The notes: generated by a model from the sequence alone, not told the origin. A DNA stretch of 64,000 nucleotides from Joostella atrarenae (GCF_021764745.1 NZ_JAETXX010000002.1:1-64000); one strand, 5' to 3'. Counted from the stretch's first letter, positions 9,448 through 19,172 are shown. Program-made: numbers and translations.

Positions 9448-11052
9448 TTAATAACGTACTTGTTTATGTTTAAACTTATCTATTGCAGTTTTTGTGGTAT
9501 AATGACCGCCTAAGTGAGGGCAATTTAATAAACTTTCTGTCCCAGTAAAAGGAACTTCTACTTTATTATACCCATATACGTTTGCTAGGGGTTGGGTTAA
9601 ACTTTTATCTCCTAAGTTAACATCTACATCTTCCATAGTAAGTTGTGAAGGATGCTCGTAACCACAAGCATGTGTGATTTCTAAAAGTTCTTTTTTAAAG
9701 TTTTTAAAATAATAACTTACTCGTTCTGCTTTATCTTCAATATTAATTCCTGCTTGTAGCCATTTATTTTGCGTAGCCACACCACTAGGGCAAGTATTAT
9801 TATGACACACTTTTGCTTGAATACAACCAATACTCATCATAGCTTCTCGTGCTACATTCACTAAATCTGCTCCCATAGCAAAAGCCATTGCAGCTTTAGA
9901 AGGGAAACCTAATTTTCCACTTCCTATAAAAACAATTCTTTCGGTTAGGTCTTGGTCCTTAAATACACGATACAAATCGCTAAATGAATATACCCAAGGT
10001 AAAGAAACATGATCTGCAAAACTAGGAGGAGCTGCTCCTGTACCTCCTTCACCGCCATCTACGGTAATAAAGTCTGGGCCTCTATTAGTTTTTTTCATGA
10101 TGGTAGCAAGTTCACGCCACTGTTCTAATTTTCCTATTGCCGCTTTTATTCCAACAGGTAAACCTGTTTCTTTAGCAATCGCCTCTATAAAATCTACCAT
10201 TTCTGGCACTGAAGAGAATGCAGAATGGTTAGGTGGTGATAATACATCTTGCCCCATTGGGACATGGCGAATTTCAGAAATCTCTTTTGTAATTTTTGAT
10301 GCTGGTAAAACTCCACCCTTACCAGGCTTTGCACCTTGAGAAAGTTTAAGTTCTATAGCTCTTACCTGTGGATATTCTTTAACAAGAGCTTTTAATTTTT
10401 CCATGGAGAAATTCCCGTTATCATCTCGAACACCAAAATAACCTGTTCCAATATGGAAAATTACATCAGCTCCTTTTTTATGATACGGAGAAAGTCCGCC
10501 TTCCCCAGTATTATGATAGGCATGAGATAAATAAGCTCCTTTATTTAAAGATTCTATTGCGCGAGCAGATAGAGAACCGAAACTCATAGCAGAAACATTA
10601 ATGATAGAAGCAGGGCGATAAGGACGCTCTCTTTTATTATAACCTCCAATGAGTTTAGCACAAGGTAAAAAATAAGGATCACTAGCATTTGGATGATCCA
10701 TTTTTATCTTATAAGGCATCATTGCATTGTTTATAAATACATAATGCGACTCATGAATATCTCTATCTGTACCAAAACCTTCATAGTTGTTTTCGTTTTT
10801 TGCTGAAGCATAAATCCATCCACGTTCAATTCTATTAAATGGAAGTTCCTCACGGTTATTAGCAACAATATATTGCCTTAACTCCGGCCCTATACTCTCT
10901 AGCATATATCTAATGTGGCCTACAACTGGGAAATTATGAGTAATAACATGTTTTTTATTAAAGAAAATATCTCTAATAGCTATAAGTCCTAATGCGATGA
11001 GTACCCATACCCACCAGCTTATATTTTGTAAAAATTCTAGAATCGTTTCCAT
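9448..11052 (-). CDS. FMN-binding glutamate synthase-like (GltB central domain) protein
   Basis: 534 residues. An N-terminal membrane helix (about 10-28) is followed by a complete GltS TIM-barrel domain. Visible family motifs are SAMSFGS (154-160), the FMN/substrate loop VDGGEGGTGAAP (331-342) and the Cys410-x5-Cys416-x4-Cys421 pattern that binds the 3Fe-4S cluster in glutamate synthase. The glutaminase and FAD-binding subunits are absent, so it is a stand-alone, membrane-tethered flavoprotein; its electron donor and true substrate are not known. It starts 1 nt after the M20D gene stop, so the two are translationally coupled. Confidence 0.9.
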   Translation of the reverse strand: METILEFLQNISWWVWVLIALGLIAIRDIFFNKKHVITHNFPVVGHIRYMLESIGPELRQYIVANNREELPFNRIERGWIYASAKNENNYEGFGTDRDIHESHYVFINNAMMPYKIKMDHPNASDPYFLPCAKLIGGYNKRERPYRPASIINVSAMSFGSLSARAIESLNKGAYLSHAYHNTGEGGLSPYHKKGADVIFHIGTGYFGVRDDNGNFSMEKLKALVKEYPQVRAIELKLSQGAKPGKGGVLPASKITKEISEIRHVPMGQDVLSPPNHSAFSSVPEMVDFIEAIAKETGLPVGIKAAIGKLEQWRELATIMKKTNRGPDFITVDGGEGGTGAAPPSFADHVSLPWVYSFSDLYRVFKDQDLTERIVFIGSGKLGFPSKAAMAFAMGADLVNVAREAMMSIGCIQAKVCHNNTCPSGVATQNKWLQAGINIEDKAERVSYYFKNFKKELLEITHACGYEHPSQLTMEDVDVNLGDKSLTQPLANVYGYNKVEVPFTGTESLLNCPHLGGHYTTKTAIDKFKHKQVRY

Positions 11053-11053
11053 T

Positions 11054-12328
11054 TTATTGTGCTAAATAATCGTTTACTATTTGTGTGAAAGCTTTTACTC
11101 CTAATATAAGCCCGCTTTCGTCTATATAAAAATCTGGAGTGTGGTGAGGAGCTGCTTCTGTACTATTTATGGGCATTCCCCCTAAGAAGAAATAAAACCC
11201 AGGTACTTTCTCTTGAAAGAAAGAAAAGTCTTCACCTCCAGTAGTTGCTTTTACTAACTCTACATTGTCTTTTCCAGCCACTTTCTCTAACGAAGGTAAC
11301 ATTTGTTCTACTAATTTCTCGTCATTATATGTGATAGAAGTGAAATTTTCTATTTTAAGGGAAGCTTCGCCTCCATAGGCCTTTGCTATAGTAGGCACCA
11401 TTTCTTCCATTCTTTTTAAAATTAACGCTCTCATTTTAGGATCCAATGTTCTTATAGTTCCTATCATTTGTGCAGTTTCAGGAATAATATTAAAGCGTAC
11501 GCCACTAGTAATTTTTCCGACAGAAATGACTGCCGCTTCATTCACTAAAGGAGCGTCTCTACTAATAATAGTTTGTAGTCCATCTATTATTTTTGCTGAA
11601 ATTAGAATCGGATCAACACCGCTCCATGGAGCAGAGCCATGAGTTTGTTTTCCTTTTACATCAATAACAAAACGCTCTACAGCTGCCATTGTGCCTCCGG
11701 GCTTATATCTTATGGTTCCCACTGGGGTAGCAGAATTTATATGGAGTCCAAAAATGGCATCTACTTTAGGATTTTCTAATACTCCTTCTTTAATCATCAG
11801 TTTAGCTCCACCTTCTTCACCAGGCGGTGGGCCTTCTTCAGCAGGTTGGAAGATAAACTTTACAGTCCCAGAAAAGTCGTTGTTTTTACTAAGAATTTCT
11901 GCAACTCCCATCATAATGGCAGTGTGTGTATCGTGTCCGCAGGCATGCATAACACCAGTTTCTTCCCCTAAAAAATCGGTAACTTCATTAGATTTAAAAG
12001 GGAGGTCGTTTCTTTCTTTTACAGGGAGCGCATCTATATCTGCACGTAAAGCAATTACTTTGCCTGGTTTATTACCTTCTAAAACAGCAACAACTCCAGT
12101 TTTTGCAACACCAGTAGTTACTTTTAGTCCAAGGTCACTTAAGTGTTTGGCTATTACTTTTGAAGTATTATACTCACGGTTTGATAATTCCGGATGTTCG
12201 TGAAAATAGCGTCTCCATTCAATAACTTTATCTTCAATTGCAGCGATATCAGAATCGATATCCTGCTGTGAATAGCTATTATAACTCACCATTATCAGAA
12301 ATAATGTCAAGATATTGAGTTTAATCAT
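11054..12328 (-). CDS. M20D-family amidohydrolase / aminoacylase, exported
   Basis: 424 residues. The signal peptide ends in Tyr-Ser-Gln at about residue 21. Metal-binding motifs of the M20D family (hippurate hydrolase, IAA-amino acid hydrolase, N-acetyl-diaminopimelate deacetylase) are clear: Cys130-Gly-His132-Asp-Thr-His135, EEG at 164-166, and a late His in APHHTPDF. It should hydrolyse N-acyl or N-acetyl amino acids or peptides in the periplasm. It is the first gene of an operon with the GltB-like flavoprotein. Substrate cannot be assigned. Confidence 0.88.
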   Translation of the reverse strand: MIKLNILTLFLIMVSYNSYSQQDIDSDIAAIEDKVIEWRRYFHEHPELSNREYNTSKVIAKHLSDLGLKVTTGVAKTGVVAVLEGNKPGKVIALRADIDALPVKERNDLPFKSNEVTDFLGEETGVMHACGHDTHTAIMMGVAEILSKNNDFSGTVKFIFQPAEEGPPPGEEGGAKLMIKEGVLENPKVDAIFGLHINSATPVGTIRYKPGGTMAAVERFVIDVKGKQTHGSAPWSGVDPILISAKIIDGLQTIISRDAPLVNEAAVISVGKITSGVRFNIIPETAQMIGTIRTLDPKMRALILKRMEEMVPTIAKAYGGEASLKIENFTSITYNDEKLVEQMLPSLEKVAGKDNVELVKATTGGEDFSFFQEKVPGFYFFLGGMPINSTEAAPHHTPDFYIDESGLILGVKAFTQIVNDYLAQ

Positions 12329-12471
12329 TTATATAAATCTATAGGTTATATTAAGTTAAATAGAATATAATACGAAGGTATTTATTTTTCAGTAGTAAAT
12401 ATACCTAATTTTAAAGTTATGTTTAAAAATATTTATGGATTCTATTAAAAAATAACAGCATAATAATTAAC

Positions 12472-12501
12472 TTGAACGCCCAAATAAATTGCATATTTTT
12501 G
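12472..12501 (+). promoter_or_regulatory. Bacteroidota-type promoter for the UvrD-family helicase
   Basis: TTG at 12472-12474 and TATTTTTG at 12494-12501, separated by 19 nt, match the Bacteroidota sigma-ABfr consensus (TTG, 19-21 nt, TAnnTTTG). Transcription would start near 12507, leaving a leader of about 60 nt before the TTG start codon. Confidence 0.7.
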
Positions 12502-12570
12502 CTTATATTATTAGCAATAAAATCTACTTATTATTGTAGTTTACAATACCTATAAAAACTTAGAATTCGA

Positions 12571-14901
12571 TTGGAAAAGTATTTAGCAGAGTTAAATGAC
12601 GCGCAACGAGCGCCAGTATTACATAAAGATGGTGCTTTAATGGTTATTGCTGGAGCAGGATCAGGGAAGACCAGAGTATTAACATATAGAATTGCCTATT
12701 TAATGAATCAAGGGGTGGATGCTTTTAATATCTTATCCTTGACGTTTACAAATAAGGCTGCCCGCGAGATGAAAAAGCGTATTGCTGATATTGTGGGGAG
12801 CAGCGAAGCAAAAAACTTATGGATGGGAACATTCCATTCTGTTTTTGCAAAAATACTTCGTATTGAAGCTGATAAATTGGGGTATCCTAGCAACTTTACT
12901 ATTTACGATACTCAAGACTCTCAACGTCTTATAAACTCCATTATTAAAGAAATGGGGTTGGATAAAGATGTTTATAAATATAAGCAGGTTCAAAATAGAA
13001 TCTCCTCTTATAAAAATAGTCTGATTACCGTTAAGGCATACTTTAATAATCCTGAGCTAATGGAAGCGGATGCGATGGCAAAAAAACCACGCTTAGGAGA
13101 AATTTATAATCAATATTGTGAACGTTGTTTTAAAGCGGGAGCAATGGATTTTGATGATTTATTACTGAAAACAAATGAGTTATTAACTCGTTTTCCTGAA
13201 GTTTTACAGAAGTATCAAAATAGATTTAGATATATTTTGGTGGATGAGTACCAAGATACAAACCACTCGCAATATTTAATTGTAAAGGCTCTTTCTGATA
13301 AATTCCAGAATATCTGTGTTGTTGGAGATGATGCACAAAGTATTTATGCTTTCCGAGGTGCCAATATTGGGAATATAATGAACTTCCAGAAGGATTATGA
13401 TAATGTAGAAATGTATCGATTGGAGCAAAATTACCGCTCTACACGAAATATTGTAAATGCAGCGAATTCTGTTATTGAGAAAAACCAAACGAGGTTAGAT
13501 AAAATTGTATGGACAGATAATGATGATGGGAACGCTATTCTTGTTCATCGTTCTGTTACCGATGCTGAAGAAGGACGTTTTGTAGCTTCTACAATTTTTG
13601 AAACTAAAATGCAGAATCAACTTTTAGATAAAGATTTTGCTGTATTGTATAGAACCAATTCACAGTCTAGATCGATAGAGGATGCATTGCGAAGAAAAGA
13701 CATTCCTTATCGTATTTATGGAGGACTTTCTTTTTATCAACGGAAGGAAATTAAAGATGTATTGTCTTATATGCGACTCATTTTAAATCCTAAAGATGAA
13801 GAAGCTTTAGTGCGTGTAATTAATTATCCTGCTCGTGGAATAGGACAAACAACAATAGAGAAACTTACGGTGGCTGCAAATCATTATAAGCGTTCTATTT
13901 TTGAGATTATGGAAAATCTGGATAAGATTAACCTTAAGATTAATTCTGGAACTAGAAGGAAGCTTGAAGATTTTACAACCATGATTAAGAGTTTTCAAGT
14001 AACAAATCAATCTGCAGATGCTTTTGTGTTATCAGAACATGTTTGTAAAAAAAGTGGTTTGTTACAGGAGTTTAAAAAAGATGGTACTCCAGAAGGGATT
14101 GCTCGTATGGATAACGTCCAAGAGCTTTTAAATGGTATTCAGGATTTTGTTGAAGGGCAAAAAGAGATTGTTGATGCAACGGGAAGTATGTCCGAATTTA
14201 TGGAAGATATTGCCTTAGCAACCGATTTAGATAATGATACCGGTGATGACGATAGAGTAGCTTTGATGACAATTCACTTAGCAAAAGGATTAGAGTTTCC
14301 TTATGTTTTTATAGTTGGTATGGAAGAAGATTTATTTCCATCGGGAATGAGTATGAATACCAGAAGTGAATTGGAGGAAGAGCGTCGTTTGTTTTATGTA
14401 GCGCTTACTCGTGCAGAAAAACAAGCCTATCTTACATATACGCAAAGTAGATACCGTTGGGGGAAACTAATAGATGCTGAACCGAGTCGTTTTATAGAAG
14501 AGATCGATGAGAAATATATTGAGTATCTAACGCCACCATTAGATGGAAATTACCGCTATAAACCGTTAATCGATTCTGATATTTTTGGAGAGGTAGATAA
14601 GAGTAAGTTCAGATTGCGGAAACCAGTTTCTAGTACACCGCCGTCTTCTCATAAACCATCGCAAGAGAAATTGCGTAAGTTGAGAAAATTAAAGCCAGAT
14701 TTAGGAGAACCATCTGTGAATACAGCTTCTATGGATAGTGAGTTAGCCGTAGGAAATAAAGTTTCTCATACACGTTTTGGAAAAGGAGTTATTATTAGCT
14801 TGGAAGGTGTAGGAAACGATAAAAAGGCAGAAATCCGTTTTGATACTGGCGGATTGAAAAAATTATTATTGCGTTTTGCAAAGCTTGATATTATTGGATA
14901 G
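12571..14901 (+). CDS. uvrD: UvrD/PcrA-type ATP-dependent DNA helicase
   Basis: 776 residues, superfamily 1A 3'-5' helicase for repair and replication-fork work. Motifs seen: Q motif LNDAQ (8-12), Walker A GAGSGKT (28-34), TFTNKAA (58-64), Walker B DEYQDT (225-230), VGDDAQSIYAFRGA, QNYRST, the motif V/VI region TIHLAKGLEF and YVALTRA. A C-terminal Tudor-like segment (VGNKVSHTRFGKGVI) is typical of PcrA/UvrD. The start is TTG: the first ATG in frame would remove the Q motif just ahead of Walker A, so TTG at 12571 is needed. It is preceded by a good promoter. Confidence 0.93.
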   Translation: MEKYLAELNDAQRAPVLHKDGALMVIAGAGSGKTRVLTYRIAYLMNQGVDAFNILSLTFTNKAAREMKKRIADIVGSSEAKNLWMGTFHSVFAKILRIEADKLGYPSNFTIYDTQDSQRLINSIIKEMGLDKDVYKYKQVQNRISSYKNSLITVKAYFNNPELMEADAMAKKPRLGEIYNQYCERCFKAGAMDFDDLLLKTNELLTRFPEVLQKYQNRFRYILVDEYQDTNHSQYLIVKALSDKFQNICVVGDDAQSIYAFRGANIGNIMNFQKDYDNVEMYRLEQNYRSTRNIVNAANSVIEKNQTRLDKIVWTDNDDGNAILVHRSVTDAEEGRFVASTIFETKMQNQLLDKDFAVLYRTNSQSRSIEDALRRKDIPYRIYGGLSFYQRKEIKDVLSYMRLILNPKDEEALVRVINYPARGIGQTTIEKLTVAANHYKRSIFEIMENLDKINLKINSGTRRKLEDFTTMIKSFQVTNQSADAFVLSEHVCKKSGLLQEFKKDGTPEGIARMDNVQELLNGIQDFVEGQKEIVDATGSMSEFMEDIALATDLDNDTGDDDRVALMTIHLAKGLEFPYVFIVGMEEDLFPSGMSMNTRSELEEERRLFYVALTRAEKQAYLTYTQSRYRWGKLIDAEPSRFIEEIDEKYIEYLTPPLDGNYRYKPLIDSDIFGEVDKSKFRLRKPVSSTPPSSHKPSQEKLRKLRKLKPDLGEPSVNTASMDSELAVGNKVSHTRFGKGVIISLEGVGNDKKAEIRFDTGGLKKLLLRFAKLDIIG

Positions 14902-14907
14902 GGGTTG

Positions 14908-14962
14908 AGTTTGAAGGTTCAAAAGTTCAAAAGTACAAAAGTTTGAAAGTTGAAGGTGTTTA
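14908..14962 (+). repeat. Degenerate short direct repeats (TTCAAAAG-like)
   Basis: The 129-nt gap between the helicase and the next gene begins with three to five imperfect copies of an 8-9 nt unit resembling TTCAAAAGT and its relatives (GTTCAAAAG, TACAAAAG, TTTGAAAG, TTGAAGG). Similar simple-repeat tracts are scattered in flavobacterial intergenic DNA. No spacers, no CRISPR character. Confidence 0.5.
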
Positions 14963-15030
14963 GCTGAAGAACTAAAAGGTTTGGTGCTAAAACCCAAAAC
15001 CAATATCTATTACATTAAAAACTAAAAAAA

Positions 15031-15654
15031 ATGGCGGAATTAATACGTATTTATGAAGAGAATCCTAACCCTAAAGAGATAAATAGGGTAGTGGATGTGT
15101 TGCGTAATGGCGGACTCGTTATTTATCCTACCGATACCGTTTATGGGTTAGGTTGTGATATTACAAATTCAAAAGCCCTCCAGAAAATTGCACGTATAAA
15201 AGGGGTGAAGCTCGATAAGGCTAACTTTTCATTTATCTGTGCCGATTTGAGTAATATCTCAGATTATGTGCGTCAGATAGATACTGCAACTTTTAAGATA
15301 TTAAAAAGGACTTTGCCAGGCGCTTACACTTATATATTACCTGGAAATAATAGCCTCCCTAAAGATTTTAAAAAGAAAAAAACAGTTGGGATTCGGGTTC
15401 CAGATAACAGAATTGCAAGAACTCTTGTGGAGCAATTAGGAAACCCTATTGTATCTACTTCTATTCGTGATGAAGATGAGCTTATTGAATATACAACAGA
15501 TCCAGAATTGATTTTAGAGAAATGGGATAACCTTGTAGATATTGTTATCGATGGTGGGTATGGAGATAATGTCGCCTCTACAGTTATTGATCTTTCTGGT
15601 GATGAACCTGTTATTATTCGTGAAGGAAAAGGTTCTATTGATGATGTTTTTTAA
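15031..15654 (+). CDS. L-threonylcarbamoyladenylate synthase (Sua5/YrdC family)
   Basis: 207 residues, the length of a single YrdC domain. Diagnostic features are the N-terminal GGLVIYPTDTVYGLGCD (about 27-43), the KANFSFIC segment that lines the nucleotide site, GIRVPDN, and NPIVSTSI near 138. It makes threonylcarbamoyl-AMP from Thr, bicarbonate and ATP for the universal t6A37 modification of ANN-decoding tRNAs. The longer Sua5 C-terminal domain is absent. It lies 12 nt before a glycosyltransferase gene. Confidence 0.9.
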   Translation: MAELIRIYEENPNPKEINRVVDVLRNGGLVIYPTDTVYGLGCDITNSKALQKIARIKGVKLDKANFSFICADLSNISDYVRQIDTATFKILKRTLPGAYTYILPGNNSLPKDFKKKKTVGIRVPDNRIARTLVEQLGNPIVSTSIRDEDELIEYTTDPELILEKWDNLVDIVIDGGYGDNVASTVIDLSGDEPVIIREGKGSIDDVF

Positions 15655-15666
15655 ATAATTAATAAT

Positions 15667-16896
15667 ATGATTGGAAGTAAAGTACTTTTTATAGGCTACG
15701 TTTGGCCTGAGCCAAATTCTTCAGCTGCAGGAAGTAGAATGCTTCAATTGATTGATTTTTTTAAAAGCACTGGTTCAAAAGTTACATTCGCTTCTCCAGC
15801 AAAAAAAGGAGCTCATGTTTTCGATCTTGAGACAATTGGTGTCCATCAGCAGGAAATAGAATTAAATAACGGCTCTTTTGATACTTTTTTAGAGAAATTA
15901 CAGCCTACAATAGTTGTTTTTGACCGCTATATGATGGAAGAGCAGTTTGGTTGGCGTGTTGCAGAACATGCTCCTAATGCGCTAAGAATATTAGATACCG
16001 AGGATCTTCACTTTCTAAGATATGAAAGAGAACTAGCTCTAAAAGGGAAATCTAAAGCTGATAAAAATGCACTTTTAAATAGTGAACGTGCAAAGCGAGA
16101 ATTAGCGGCTATTTATAGATGTGATCTTACGTTGATTATTTCTGAAGTTGAAATGGATATTTTAAAAGAGGTTTTTCAAGTTGATGAAAAGCTACTTCTT
16201 TATTTACCATTTCTTTTAAAAAAATCAGAAAAGAAAGAGATTCCTCTCGAAGATAAACAAGACTTTATTTTTATTGGTAATTTTATTCATGCTCCAAATT
16301 GGGATGCGGTATTGGCGCTCAAAGAAACGGTATGGCCACTCATAAAAAAGGAACTCCCAAAAGCGAAGCTGCATGTGTATGGTGCTTATGCTACCGAGAA
16401 AGTATATAATCTTAATAATTCTGCGGAAGGATTTATAGTTCATGGATGGGCAGAAGATGCTGTTGAGGTTATCAGCAAGGCTAAAGTTATGCTAGCTCCC
16501 TTACGTTTTGGCGCAGGTTTAAAGGGTAAATTAGTAGAGGCAATGCAAAGCAATACACCTAGTGTTACCACAACTATTGGGGCAGAGGGAATAAATGGTT
16601 CTTATAATTGGAATGGTTTTATTTACGACAATCCACTAGATTTTGCGTATGCCGCCGTTTCTCTATATACTGAAGAAAGTAAGTGGGAACAAGCTGTTAA
16701 AAATGGGCATAAGATATTAAATATGCGCTTTGATGTTTCTGTTCATAAACTAAACCTAAAAACTGCAATAGATTCTATTAAAGAAGAGTTAGAACAGCAT
16801 AGAACTACAAATTTTATTGGCAGCATGCTGCTGCAACAAACTACACAGGCAAGTAAATATATGTCGAAGTGGATTGAGACTAAAAATAAAAAGTAA
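15667..16896 (+). CDS. Glycosyltransferase (GT-B, family 1/4-like)
   Basis: 409 residues. The N-terminal Rossmann-like domain opens with FIGYVWPEPNSSAAGSR, resembling the acceptor domain of GT4 enzymes. The C-terminal domain has FIGNFIHAPNWDAV (about 202-215), HVYG, HGWAEDAVEVISKAKVMLAPLRFGAGLKGK and VEAMQ, with the Glu-x7-type nucleotide-sugar site. It is cytosolic or membrane-associated and lacks membrane helices. Donor and acceptor sugars cannot be read from sequence. It is co-directional with the YrdC gene but functionally unrelated. Over the last about 40 residues it becomes Gln/Thr-rich and divergent. Confidence 0.85.
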   Translation: MIGSKVLFIGYVWPEPNSSAAGSRMLQLIDFFKSTGSKVTFASPAKKGAHVFDLETIGVHQQEIELNNGSFDTFLEKLQPTIVVFDRYMMEEQFGWRVAEHAPNALRILDTEDLHFLRYERELALKGKSKADKNALLNSERAKRELAAIYRCDLTLIISEVEMDILKEVFQVDEKLLLYLPFLLKKSEKKEIPLEDKQDFIFIGNFIHAPNWDAVLALKETVWPLIKKELPKAKLHVYGAYATEKVYNLNNSAEGFIVHGWAEDAVEVISKAKVMLAPLRFGAGLKGKLVEAMQSNTPSVTTTIGAEGINGSYNWNGFIYDNPLDFAYAAVSLYTEESKWEQAVKNGHKILNMRFDVSVHKLNLKTAIDSIKEELEQHRTTNFIGSMLLQQTTQASKYMSKWIETKNKK

Positions 16897-16951
16897 GCTA
16901 CAAAAAAGGTTTTATAAGTATGGTTTCTGCTTTACTTATTGTAAATGTCCT

Positions 16952-17635
16952 TTATATTTTAAAATGATGAAGACTTTCTACTACTTCGTTTTTCATGTAC
17001 CAATCATTATGAACTAAATCCATAGCGTCTACATTGGAGCTTCCGAAATCATAATTTCTATATTTATCTAAAAAGGAAATTAGTTTTTCTGTATTCTGAA
17101 TTGAGTTTAAAAAGCGTGCAATGGTAACATGAGATGTCTTTATAGCATATCTTTTATCGAGGCTTTGTTCTAGCGTAGTGCTTTTAAAATCAGCACGCAA
17201 TCTATCTCGAAAATCATTTAAAATAGTAGATTCTGTAAAACCTTGAACCATTATTCCAGATGGAGAAGCTGTAATACCTTTATAGTCAATTTTAAAAGGT
17301 TTAATTTCTGAAATACAATTTTTAATTATAGAAATGTATTTAGAAGGATCAATATCAGTAAGACGGAAGCCATTATAACATGAAATAATCGACATTACGG
17401 TAATGTGTACATCGGTTTCGGGGTAAAAGTATTGATTAGGAATAACAAGCTTCAATTCTTTTAAAAAGGCTTCAATATTGGCTTTAACTTCTGCGTTAGG
17501 ACGAATTACAAGCGTAATACCACGTCTTTTATCCGTTGGATTATTTATTAAAGAATCGGTTTGATAGTTATCTGCTAAAATCTGAGTTTTAGCGTGCTCA
17601 TACATTTCAGAATAATGTGTTTTTAAATTTATCAA
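16952..17635 (-). CDS. 2H phosphoesterase superfamily protein (RNA ligase/CPDase-like)
   Basis: 227 residues with two His-x-Thr motifs separated by about 90 residues: His77-Ile-Thr79 in DVHITVMS and His169-Val-Thr171 in SHVTIAR. This is the hallmark of the 2H superfamily (2'-5' RNA ligase and cyclic phosphodiesterase relatives), in which the two His act on 2',3'-cyclic phosphates or 2'-5' bonds. The exact substrate is unknown. Its start lies 2 nt from the thioesterase stop, so it is the distal gene of a glutaminyl cyclase - thioesterase - 2H operon. The gene product has no signal peptide. Confidence 0.75.
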   Translation of the reverse strand: MINLKTHYSEMYEHAKTQILADNYQTDSLINNPTDKRRGITLVIRPNAEVKANIEAFLKELKLVIPNQYFYPETDVHITVMSIISCYNGFRLTDIDPSKYISIIKNCISEIKPFKIDYKGITASPSGIMVQGFTESTILNDFRDRLRADFKSTTLEQSLDKRYAIKTSHVTIARFLNSIQNTEKLISFLDKYRNYDFGSSNVDAMDLVHNDWYMKNEVVESLHHFKI

Positions 17636-17637
17636 AA

Positions 17638-18027
17638 CTAGGTAAACATATTTTTCAGATCTTCTGTAAGTCTAATCGGGCGTTTATTTTCCTTATTTAT
17701 TAAACACCATTCTGTTTTAGAATGCAACAGTAGTTTATCAGTTTTATTATTATAAATTTCTACGATTCTTGTTGAGGTCACTCCAGCGGCTTTTTTGATA
17801 TAAGTTTTCAGTAATAATTCGTCCCCTAAAAAAGCTTGTCCTTTATATTCTATGTAATGCGTAAGAACCATCCAGATGTAATTCTCCAACATTTCTTCGG
17901 TAGCTTCCGTTAACCAATGGTTTTTAGCTACATCCTGTACCCATTGTATATAGCGAACATTATTCACATGAAATAAATCATCTAAATCGTCTTCCTTTAC
18001 TGTAATAATCTCTGTGAATTCTTTCAA
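17638..18027 (-). CDS. Acyl-CoA thioesterase (4HBT hotdog family)
   Basis: 129 residues, the usual size of a single hotdog domain. The N-terminus carries the DDLDDLFHVNNVRYIQWVQD segment that matches the 4-hydroxybenzoyl-CoA thioesterase/YbgC-type active site (D-x-x-x-H-V-N-N-x-x-Y). The rest gives the expected beta strands (LLLKTYIKKAAGVTSTRIVEIY). It should hydrolyse a short- or medium-chain acyl-CoA in the cytoplasm. Middle gene of a three-gene minus-strand run. Confidence 0.85.
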   Translation of the reverse strand: MKEFTEIITVKEDDLDDLFHVNNVRYIQWVQDVAKNHWLTEATEEMLENYIWMVLTHYIEYKGQAFLGDELLLKTYIKKAAGVTSTRIVEIYNNKTDKLLLHSKTEWCLINKENKRPIRLTEDLKNMFT

Positions 18028-18064
18028 AATCTAACTTTTAACTATTAGCTACTAAATAGTAATT

Positions 18065-19117
18065 CTATTTCTTCTCTTTTATAGTTACTTCAAACATTTT
18101 ATCCCAGTTTTTTCCGGTAACGAAGAAAGTTTCAGTTTTTGGATTGTAGGCAATTCCATTAAGCACATCTAAATCGGCATGTTGCTTTACTTTATCTTTT
18201 AAGCCTCTAAAATCGATTACACCAATAATAGCACCCGTTTTCGCATCTATAATCATAGCGCTATCTTTTAAATATACATTGGCATAGATTTTTCCATCCA
18301 CATATTCCAACTCATTTGCCTTATTAAAAACAGAAGTATTCGTTACCGTTTCTATAAAATCTTCTTCCACTAATGTCTCTGGATTAAGAATCCAGATTTT
18401 ATCACTTCCATCGCTTTTAAAGATCCTTTTACCATCATTGGTGTGTGTAAGTCCCCAACCTTCCTTGCTCTTGTTATATTTAAAAGAGTCTATTTTTTCA
18501 AAAGTATTAAGGTCATATATAAATCCAGTTCCTGCTTGCCAAGTGAGCATATATATTTTATTGTCGATAATAGTTATACCTTCCCCAAAGTAGGTATCGT
18601 CTAAATCAATTTTCTTTAATACATCTCCAGTTTTATAATCTACTTTTCGAAGCGAGGAAATACCTTTTCTTCCTGTACTTTCGTATAAAGTGTCATTATG
18701 AAATTCTAGCCCCTGCGTATAAGCTTTCATATCGTGAGGATAGGTGTTTATAATCTCATAAGTATATACTTTTGGAGCTTCCGAAGCCAAAGCAGTGATA
18801 TTTTGTGAAACGGTAGCTTTTTCTCCTTCATAAAATACAGTAGCTTCTAGGGTTAAGATTCCTAACTTATCTGCATTTAGTTTAAAAGTGTTATTGTTTA
18901 CATCTATTCTTTTTTTATTCAATTGATAAGAAACAGAGTCGATTTCTTTATTTTTTTTATTCTGAAAATCGATTTTAAGGGTGCTTCCTTGCTGAATTTT
19001 ACCTGATTCGGCCGTTACTTTAAGGGAAAATAACTTTTTTTCAGAAGATTTTTCAGAGTTACATCCACTTGCAGATGCTATTAAAAAGCTGATGATTAAA
19101 AACTTACAAAAATACAT
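18065..19117 (-). CDS. Glutaminyl-peptide cyclotransferase (type I), lipoprotein
   Basis: 350 residues. A lipobox ending at Cys19 (Ala-Ser-Gly-Cys) predicts a lipoprotein. An N-terminal Ig-like region (about 30-110) is followed by a glutamine cyclotransferase beta-propeller: YPHDMKAYTQGLEF (about 124-137), ESTGRKGISSLRKVD, GEGI, LTWQ, KANELEYVDGKIYANV and VLNGIAYNP. The family cyclises N-terminal Gln to pyroglutamate, releasing ammonia. Many exported proteins in this window would start with Gln after signal peptidase cleavage, giving it obvious candidate substrates. First gene of the operon. Confidence 0.9.
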   Translation of the reverse strand: MYFCKFLIISFLIASASGCNSEKSSEKKLFSLKVTAESGKIQQGSTLKIDFQNKKNKEIDSVSYQLNKKRIDVNNNTFKLNADKLGILTLEATVFYEGEKATVSQNITALASEAPKVYTYEIINTYPHDMKAYTQGLEFHNDTLYESTGRKGISSLRKVDYKTGDVLKKIDLDDTYFGEGITIIDNKIYMLTWQAGTGFIYDLNTFEKIDSFKYNKSKEGWGLTHTNDGKRIFKSDGSDKIWILNPETLVEEDFIETVTNTSVFNKANELEYVDGKIYANVYLKDSAMIIDAKTGAIIGVIDFRGLKDKVKQHADLDVLNGIAYNPKTETFFVTGKNWDKMFEVTIKEKK

Positions 19118-19172
19118 GGGCTATTATTAATTTTTAAGCAAGTTATTTAATAAAATTAAGATTGAAAAATTA

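Noticed and set aside
10097-12203. Open frames of 80 and 170 codons antisense to the GltB-like and M20D genes
   Set aside because: They are shadows of strongly conserved coding genes; their translations show no coherent fold and they lack promoters.
14908-14962. CRISPR-like array
   Set aside because: The units are 8-9 nt, imperfect and contiguous, without spacers or cas genes.
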